Source: Brachybacterium sp. Z12 (GTDB taxonomy: Bacteria > Actinomycetota > Actinomycetes > Actinomycetales > Dermabacteraceae). Taken from it: 64,000 nt of DNA. Position 1 is the first letter of the stretch, and each line of letters opens with the position of its first letter. Under the pieces are notes generated by a model. It saw nothing but the letters and a program-made list of their open reading frames with translations, had not been told where the DNA came from and did no database searches. This document shows positions 59,048-64,000 of the stretch, piece by piece. The stretch lies in contig NZ_CP060496.1 in NCBI RefSeq assembly GCF_014400405.1, positions 310,001 through 374,000 on the forward strand. Reading direction: 5' to 3'. The position numbers were made by a program, and so were the translations under genes.

Positions 59048-60565
59048 GTGCAGCCCGACATCCAGACCGAGGCGCCCGCGCGTCCTGCGCGCAACCCCTG
59101 GATCGCCCTCGCGGTGCTCATGCTCCCCGTGCTGCTGGTCTCGGTGGACAACACCGTGCTCAGCTTCGCCCTGCCCGCGATCTCCGAGGCCCTCGCCCCC
59201 ACCGGGCAGCAGTTGCTGTGGATCGTGGACGTCTACCCCCTCGTCCTCGCGGGCCTGCTGGTGCCGATGGGCTCACTGAGCGACCGGCTGGGCCGCCGCC
59301 GCCTGCTGCTGGTGGGTGGCACCGGATTCACCGTCGTCTCCGCGCTCGCTGCCTTCTCGCCCGACGCCACCACGCTGATCGCTGCCCGCGCCCTGATGGG
59401 CGTGTTCGGCGCGGTGCTCATGCCCTCCACCCTCTCCCTGATCCGCAACCTCTTCGCGGATTCGACACGGCGGCGCACGGCCATCGCGATCTGGGCGGCC
59501 GGGTTCTCGGCCGGCGCGGCGCTCGGGCCCGTCGTCGGCGGCCTGCTGCTCGAGAACTTCGCCTGGGGATCGGTCTTCCTCCTGGCCGTGCCCGTGATGC
59601 TGCCGCTGCTCCTGCTGGGCCCCGCGCTCCTGCCCGAGTCGCGCGATCCGGCACCCGGGCCCGTGGACCCGCTCAGCGTGCTGCTGGTCCTGCTCGCGAT
59701 GACCCCCTTCGTCTACGCGATCAAGACCGCCGCCGCGAACGGGATCAACCTGACCGTGATCCTCTGCGCCGCCGTTGCGATCGCGGCGGGCATCGCCTTC
59801 GTGCGCCGCCAGCTCGTGCGCCCCGAGCCGATGCTCGACGTCACGCTATTCGCCCGCCCAGTGTTCAGCGGCGCGGTGACCGCGAACCTGCTCAGCGTCT
59901 TCTCCCTGGTGGGCTTCCTCTACTTCGTCTCCCAGCACCTCCAGCTGGTCAGTGGCCACTCGCCCATGAACGCGGCGCTGCTGCTGGTGCCCGGGCTGGT
60001 GGTGACCATCCTCTCCGGATTGCTCGCCGTGCGCCTGGTGCGGCACGTCTCGCCCGCGACCGTGGTGAGCATCGCCCTGCTGCTGAACGCCGTGGCCTTC
60101 GCCCTGGTCGCGATCACCGGGAGATGGGGCTCCGACCTGTTGCTGATGATCGCCTTCGCGCTGCTCGGCGCCGGGGTGGGCGCGGCCGAGACGATCAGCA
60201 ACGACCTCATCCTCTCCGCGGTGCCCGCGCACCGCGCCGGTGCCGCCTCGGCCATCTCCGAGACCGCGTACGAGACCGGCGCCGTGCTCGGCACCGCGGT
60301 GCTGGGAAGCCTGTTGAACCTCGCCTACCGCACCGGAGTCGAGCTCCCCGTCGAGCTCCCCGAGGCCGAGCGCGCGGCGGCCTCCGAGACCCTCGGCGGT
60401 GCGACCGCCGTCGCAGAACGTCTGCCCGAGGCGATCGCCGGGCCGATGCTGGACTCCGCCCACCAGGCCTTCGACTCCGGAGTGGTGGTCACCGGCAGCA
60501 TCGGCGCGGTGCTGATGGTGATCGCGGCCCTCGTCGCTCGCCGCACCCTGCGCGACGCCCGCTGA
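59048..60565 (+). CDS. MFS drug exporter, QacA/SmvA-like (DHA2)
   Basis: Intact, about 505 residues and 14 helices. Seen: LMLPVLLVSVDNTVLSFALP, LLWIVDVYPLVLAGLLVPMG, SLSDRLGRRRLLLVGG (motif A), motif C AGAALGPVVGGLLLEN, and late APAHRAG-type loop VPAHRAGAASAISETAYETG. The VDNTVLSFALP and WIVDVYPL acidic residues match exporters of quaternary ammonium and other cationic biocides. GTG 59048 is preferred over GTG 59015 because GGAGG lies 5 nt upstream. Controlled by the divergent TetR protein. Confidence 0.9.
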   Translation: MQPDIQTEAPARPARNPWIALAVLMLPVLLVSVDNTVLSFALPAISEALAPTGQQLLWIVDVYPLVLAGLLVPMGSLSDRLGRRRLLLVGGTGFTVVSALAAFSPDATTLIAARALMGVFGAVLMPSTLSLIRNLFADSTRRRTAIAIWAAGFSAGAALGPVVGGLLLENFAWGSVFLLAVPVMLPLLLLGPALLPESRDPAPGPVDPLSVLLVLLAMTPFVYAIKTAAANGINLTVILCAAVAIAAGIAFVRRQLVRPEPMLDVTLFARPVFSGAVTANLLSVFSLVGFLYFVSQHLQLVSGHSPMNAALLLVPGLVVTILSGLLAVRLVRHVSPATVVSIALLLNAVAFALVAITGRWGSDLLLMIAFALLGAGVGAAETISNDLILSAVPAHRAGAASAISETAYETGAVLGTAVLGSLLNLAYRTGVELPVELPEAERAAASETLGGATAVAERLPEAIAGPMLDSAHQAFDSGVVVTGSIGAVLMVIAALVARRTLRDAR

Positions 60566-60576
60566 GGCCGACGGGC

Positions 60577-60599
60577 GCGGCCGGCTGGGCGCCGGCCGC
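60577..60599. terminator. Bidirectional terminator hairpin between convergent genes
   Basis: GCGGCCGGC and GCCGGCCGC form a perfect 9-bp stem around TGGGC. It lies between the exporter stop (60565) and the convergent acyltransferase stop (60614). Confidence 0.7.
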
Positions 60600-60613
60600 T
60601 CGGCATCGAGGGG

Positions 60614-61747
60614 TCATCCGGCGGGGGAGGGGTCCTCGCGCGTCGCTGCGGCCACCCGTTCCATGTGCCGCTTCGAGAGTCGGCGGGCCCGCTCGACCAG
60701 CGGTGCCTCGAACACCCGGAAGCTGACCGTCGCCACCCCGATCACCATCACGGTGGTGACCGCGAACAGCGCGACCCCGAACTGCTCGCCGAGGGCCAGG
60801 CGCGCGGCGTTGGCGACCAGCATGTGCATCAGATAGATGCCGTAGCTGATGATCCCCACCCATACCAGCGGCCGCCAGCTGAGCGCGGGGTGGATCCACG
60901 AATCCTCCCGCATGCACATCGCCGCGACCAGGGCGGCCATCACCACCTGCGTGATCTGCTCGGGAGAGGGGACCGCGAGCGAGACCAGCAGCGTCACCGC
61001 CAGCGCCGGCGCCGACCATCTCTGTCCCAGGGTGCCGCGGAGCATGGCGAAGCCCGCAGGCTCATGGAGAAGGATCGCGAGCACGGCCCCCAGCAGGATC
61101 GGCAGGGCGAGCGAGCCCAGGATCGTCACCGCCAGGCTGCTCGAGGAGCTCACCAGTGCGATCTGGTTGACCACGATGAGCCCGCCCAGCGCGACGAGGG
61201 TGTGCGCGGTGCGGCGGGAACGCAGCAGCAGCAGGCAGGCCAGCAGCGGCGGCCAGAACAGGTAGAACTGCTCCTCGGTGGCCAGCGACCAGGCGAAGTA
61301 GAAGATCACCGAGTCCCCGGCACCCAGATCCACGAACCAGTTCGAGGTGTAGGTGAGGAACGCCGGCAGCTTCGCCAGGAAGTACTGCCCCTCAGAAGTG
61401 TCGGCCCGAGTGGCCAGCACCAGCGCGACGTAGGTGGCGAGCACGACGTAGTAGAGCGGGAAGATCCTGCCCGCGCGGCGGATGTAGAAGCCGATCAGAG
61501 AGATCCGACCGTTCCGGTCCCGCTCCCGCAGCAGCAGCGTGGTGATCAGCACTCCGCTGAGCGCGAAGAAGAGATCCACGCCGAAGTGGCCCTGCGAGGA
61601 GATCCACGGCCCGGGCCGCCCCGAGGTGTGATGCCAGACCACCGCGATGACGCTGAGCGCCCGGAGACCGTCCAGCCCGCTGAAGTGCCGGGTGGACAGG
61701 AAGTGCGCGTGGTCGGGCGCTGGGGTGGTGCTCGCTGAGCTGGACAC
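60614..61747 (-). CDS. Acyltransferase 3 family protein
   Basis: Intact, about 377 residues. FSGLDGLRALSVIAVVWHHT with catalytic His, GHFGVDLFFALSGVLITTLL, YIRRAGRIFPLYYVVLATYV, FAWSLATEEQFYLFWPPLLA and ISYGIYLMHMLVANAARL define a membrane O-acyltransferase of the OafA type without an SGNH domain. GTG 61747 has a GGGAGG too close to act, but TACGAT seven bases upstream supports a leaderless start. It is divergent from the second glycosylphosphotransferase and so probably decorates the glycan that enzyme begins. Confidence 0.88.
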   Translation of the reverse strand: MSSSASTTPAPDHAHFLSTRHFSGLDGLRALSVIAVVWHHTSGRPGPWISSQGHFGVDLFFALSGVLITTLLLRERDRNGRISLIGFYIRRAGRIFPLYYVVLATYVALVLATRADTSEGQYFLAKLPAFLTYTSNWFVDLGAGDSVIFYFAWSLATEEQFYLFWPPLLACLLLLRSRRTAHTLVALGGLIVVNQIALVSSSSSLAVTILGSLALPILLGAVLAILLHEPAGFAMLRGTLGQRWSAPALAVTLLVSLAVPSPEQITQVVMAALVAAMCMREDSWIHPALSWRPLVWVGIISYGIYLMHMLVANAARLALGEQFGVALFAVTTVMVIGVATVSFRVFEAPLVERARRLSKRHMERVAAATREDPSPAG

Positions 61748-61754
61748 CCTCCCG

Positions 61755-61760
61755 ATCGTA
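61755..61760 (-). promoter_or_regulatory. Leaderless -10 box (TACGAT) for the acyltransferase gene
   Basis: On the minus strand TACGAT, seven bases, then GTG 61747. Confidence 0.45.
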
Positions 61761-61831
61761 AACGGACATTTAGGAAAAAGCACCCTTTGGGCAGATCTTG
61801 CCCGAGGCTCCCCTTTCCGGGCACCGAGGTG

Positions 61832-61837
61832 TATAGT
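61832..61837 (+). promoter_or_regulatory. Candidate -10 box (TATAGT) for the second glycosylphosphotransferase gene
   Basis: TATAGT is the best TANNNT match in the 210-bp divergent gap and would give a leader of about 115 nt before GTG 61958. No strong -35 is seen. The rest of the gap shows no ORF or recognised RNA element. Confidence 0.45.
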
Positions 61838-61957
61838 CCCGAAACAGGCAATAGGGACAGTTGGGCGAAACGGACATCGCGAAGTCAGGTCGCGAGGCGG
61901 CGACCGACCGCGCATCCGTTCCGGCTTCCCACCCCCGTCCGGCATCGAGAGGCACAC

Positions 61958-63492
61958 GTGGCACCAGCACCGCAGGCAGTGACCGCTGCCGGAACCCCGA
62001 CCCCGCTGCCCGTCGGGCACTTCCCGGCGCCGGCGGCTCCTGCCCTCGCGCGACCGCGCGCCGGGCGCCGCACAGACCGTGGGGATGACCGCCTCGTAAT
62101 CGCGGCGATGATCGCCGCGGACCTCTTCGCCCTCGTGCTGGCCTGCGCGATCGCCGTGGTGATCCGGCAGAACCTCGCCGGGCTCGATCCCGCCCCCGAT
62201 CTTCCCGAGTCCGTGGTGCGCAGCGCCGCTGTCATCGTCGCCGCCTGGATGCTCGCGATACTCGTCTCCGGCGGGGTGAACCCCGACTGGTCGCCGCCGG
62301 CCCCGAGATCTACCGCAATGTGCTCATCGGCAGCCTGGGCGCGGTGGGCCTCGTCGGCGCCGCTCTCTTCCTCGCCGACATCCCCCTCTCGCGACCCTTC
62401 TTCGTCGCCCTGTTCCTGGTGGGCCCCCTGCTGCTGCTGCTAGTCAGAGCCATCGCCCGGCGCGGCGTCAACCTCGCCCGCACCCGCGGGCAGCTGCGCT
62501 CCCAGGTGCTCGTCGTCGGCTCCACCGGGCACGTGCGCGGCATCGTGCGCACCCTGGCCCGCGAGACCTGGCTGGGATACGACGTGGTCGGTGCGATCGC
62601 CCCCATCAGCGACGTGCGCCGCGACGAGGGGGCCGGGGTGCCGATCCTCGGCGACGAGTCGGAGCTGCTGGACCTGGTGCGCGCCCAGCAGCCGGACATC
62701 GTGCTGTTCACCGCCGGCTCCTCCGCGAGCGCTGAGGAGTTCCGTCGGGTCGCCTGGGAGCTCGAGGGGCTGGACGTCGGCGTGATCGTCGTCCCCGGCG
62801 TCAGCGAGATCTCCGGCGACCGGATCCGGATGCGCCCCGTCGCCGGCCTGCCGCTGGTGCACATGGACCTCCCGCGCGCACGCAAGGCGCTGCGCCGCGG
62901 CAAGCGGCTGTTCGACATCGTCGCCAGCGCCGCCCTGCTGCTCCTGCTGACACCCGTGCTGGGCATCGTGGCCCTCTGCGTGCGTCTCAGCGACGGCGGC
63001 GGCGTCGTCTTCCGCCAGCAGCGTGTGGGACGCACAGGGGAGCCGTTCGAGTTCCTGAAGTTCCGCTCCATGGTGGTCGACGCCGAAGCCCGACGGGCCG
63101 AGCTCGAGCAGCTCGCCCGCGACCGTGGCAACGACGTGCTGTTCAAGATGTCCGACGACCCCCGCATCACGCGGGTGGGCAAGGTGCTGCGTCGCTACTC
63201 GCTCGACGAGCTGCCCCAGCTGTGGAACGTGCTGCGCGGCGACATGAGCCTGGTCGGGCCGCGACCCGCGCTGCCCCAGGAGGTCACCGGCTACGACGGC
63301 GACGCCCACCGGCGCCTGGCCGTGCGGCCCGGGATCACCGGGCTGTGGCAGGTCTCCGGGCGCAGCGACCTCTCCTGGGAGGACACCGTGCGACTGGACC
63401 TCTTCTACGTCGACAACTGGTCCTTCGCCCAGGACCTTCTGATCTTGGCGCGCACTGCGCGCGCCGTACTGGCCTCCCGTGGAGCGTACTGA
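61958..63492 (+). CDS. Polyprenyl glycosylphosphotransferase, second paralogue (one frameshift)
   Basis: About 512 residues after repair. Same plan as the protein at 38643: a Pro-rich leader, membrane helices (LVIAAMIAADLFALVLACAI, FVALFLVGPLLLLLVRAIAR), a middle domain (LVVGSTGHVRGIVRTLARET) and the catalytic end VFRQQRVGRTGEPFEFLKFR, RYSLDELPQLWNVLRGDMSL, RPGITGLWQVSGRSDLSWED. The two proteins are nearly identical in these motifs but differ in the N-terminus. One base is missing near 62293 (repair WSPAGPEIYRNVLIG). GTG 61958 is used because frames further upstream lack membrane-protein character. Confidence 0.87.
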
Positions 63493-63517
63493 GCGACGCA
63501 CCGCGGGTTGGGGTGAT

Positions 63518-63557
63518 GCCCCCGTGTGAGGGAAGTGCTGAGCCCTCATGCGGGGGC
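63518..63557. terminator. Terminator hairpin after the glycosylphosphotransferase gene
   Basis: GCCCCCG-TG-TGAGGG and CCCTCA-TG-CGGGGGC pair with one internal mismatch pair around a 10-base loop. It lies 26 bp beyond the stop at 63492 and before the convergent small gene. Confidence 0.75.
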
Positions 63558-63587
63558 GTTCCGCTGTCCGGAGGCTCTTCCGGCGCT

Positions 63588-63866
63588 CTATCGGCGGGAG
63601 CCTCCCGACGGTGCCGAGTCCTGGCGGCGCCGGGAATCCGCCCTCCGCTCCTTGTGGGACTGCCACAGGAACTGTACCGACCAGATCAGGCCGAGGCCCA
63701 CTGCGAAGATCAGCACTGTCAGGCCGATGTCCTGGCCCGAGCCGCCGAACAGCGCTTCACCCAGCCCGAACCAGAGGGCGGTGGGCAGGGCGACGATGGC
63801 CAGGACCACGAAGGTCAGGACGGCCACACGGAGACCAGGCCTGGGATTCTTGGAGGAGGATGTCAT
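63588..63866 (-). CDS. Small two-helix membrane protein
   Basis: 92 residues: a basic N-terminus (MTSSSKNPRPGLR), helices VAVLTFVVLAIVALPTALWF and IGLTVLIFAVGLGLIWSVQF, and a basic, Ser-rich cytosolic tail (HKERRADSRRR). No family is recognised. It is convergent with the glycosylphosphotransferase gene, separated by the terminator. Confidence 0.65.
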   Translation of the reverse strand: MTSSSKNPRPGLRVAVLTFVVLAIVALPTALWFGLGEALFGGSGQDIGLTVLIFAVGLGLIWSVQFLWQSHKERRADSRRRQDSAPSGGSRR

Positions 63867-64000
63867 TCGGAAGCGGCGAGTAGATTTCGACGGCGTATGA
63901 CGGAGATTCTCCTAGTACGAGATCGGGAGCAACAATGAATCTTTCGCTCGGCGAAAGGTAACAGCGGGTTCTGCGTGGCAGCAACCTCGGCACGTCCTGA
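63867..64000. other. Window end, upstream region of the small membrane protein gene
   Basis: The last 134 bases hold a small hairpin (CTTTCG-CTCGG-CGAAAG) near 63943-63959 and an 8-codon ORF around it (MNLSLGER). The AT-richer bases near 63905-63925 may contain promoters. Nothing else can be supported. Confidence 0.3.

Noticed and set aside
60614..62020. Longer acyltransferase start at 62020
   Set aside because: The added 91 residues are Cys/Arg/Pro-rich, unlike an acyltransferase N-terminus, and overlap the divergent gene's start region; the promoter box before 61747 supports the shorter form.

Overview
The window is very GC-rich (roughly 70%), dense, high-G+C actinobacterial DNA. Gene content fits a Dermabacteraceae/Brachybacterium-like organism: an Rpf-type transglycosylase, a BY-kinase, QacA-type exporters, a fused RmlC-RmlD enzyme, and many starts placed 6-7 nt downstream of a TANNNT -10 box, as in leaderless actinobacterial mRNAs. 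The genus is an inference. I saw no rRNA, tRNA or CRISPR array.

Layout. 1-2356: end of a CorC/HlyC-type CBS protein and a PoxB-like pyruvate oxidase. 2434-5787: complete dTDP-L-rhamnose pathway (rmlA, rmlB, fused rmlC-rmlD). 5931-21996: a tightly coupled operon of overlapping ATGA/GTGA junctions encoding a Wzc-like BY-kinase, GT2/GT4/CgeB-type glycosyltransferases, a NeuA-like CMP-sugar synthetase, a CBS-NeuB-SAF-TIM-barrel fusion, a Wzy-like polymerase and an acyltransferase/GT4 ORF. 22010-28053: Wzx-type flippase, polysaccharide pyruvyl transferase, FrhB-like iron-sulfur protein and an AT3-SGNH acyltransferase. Together these look like a surface polysaccharide locus making a rhamnose-containing, nonulosonate-like, pyruvylated and acylated polymer.

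28068-38270 is a mobile, decaying island: IS256, IS3 and broken IS5 elements, nested inverted IS3 fragments, phage-like LamG and SGNH genes, another acyltransferase, a symporter fragment, an ABC-F gene with two in-frame stops, a Tat-exported protein and a gutted arfB.

38643-44789 returns to polysaccharide functions: a polyprenyl glycosylphosphotransferase, VanZ, an NTP_transf_5 nucleotidyltransferase, manA, a PqqD-like protein, an HPr-kinase-like ATPase and a Wzb-like phosphatase. 45107-63866 holds a choice-of-anchor G exported protein, a MauE-thioredoxin/acyltransferase pair, aldehyde dehydrogenase, M48 protease, two MFS exporters (one with a divergent TetR), an HTTM pair, the Rpf protein, another acyltransferase, a second glycosylphosphotransferase and a small membrane protein.

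A warning: about 30 reading-frame breaks occur in otherwise well-conserved genes, nearly all resolved by adding one base to a short G or C run. Restoring it usually makes the gene end at the expected overlap with its neighbour. I therefore treat most as sequence errors, give repaired full spans as CDS, and reserve 'pseudogene' for genes with real truncations, large deletions or stop codons.
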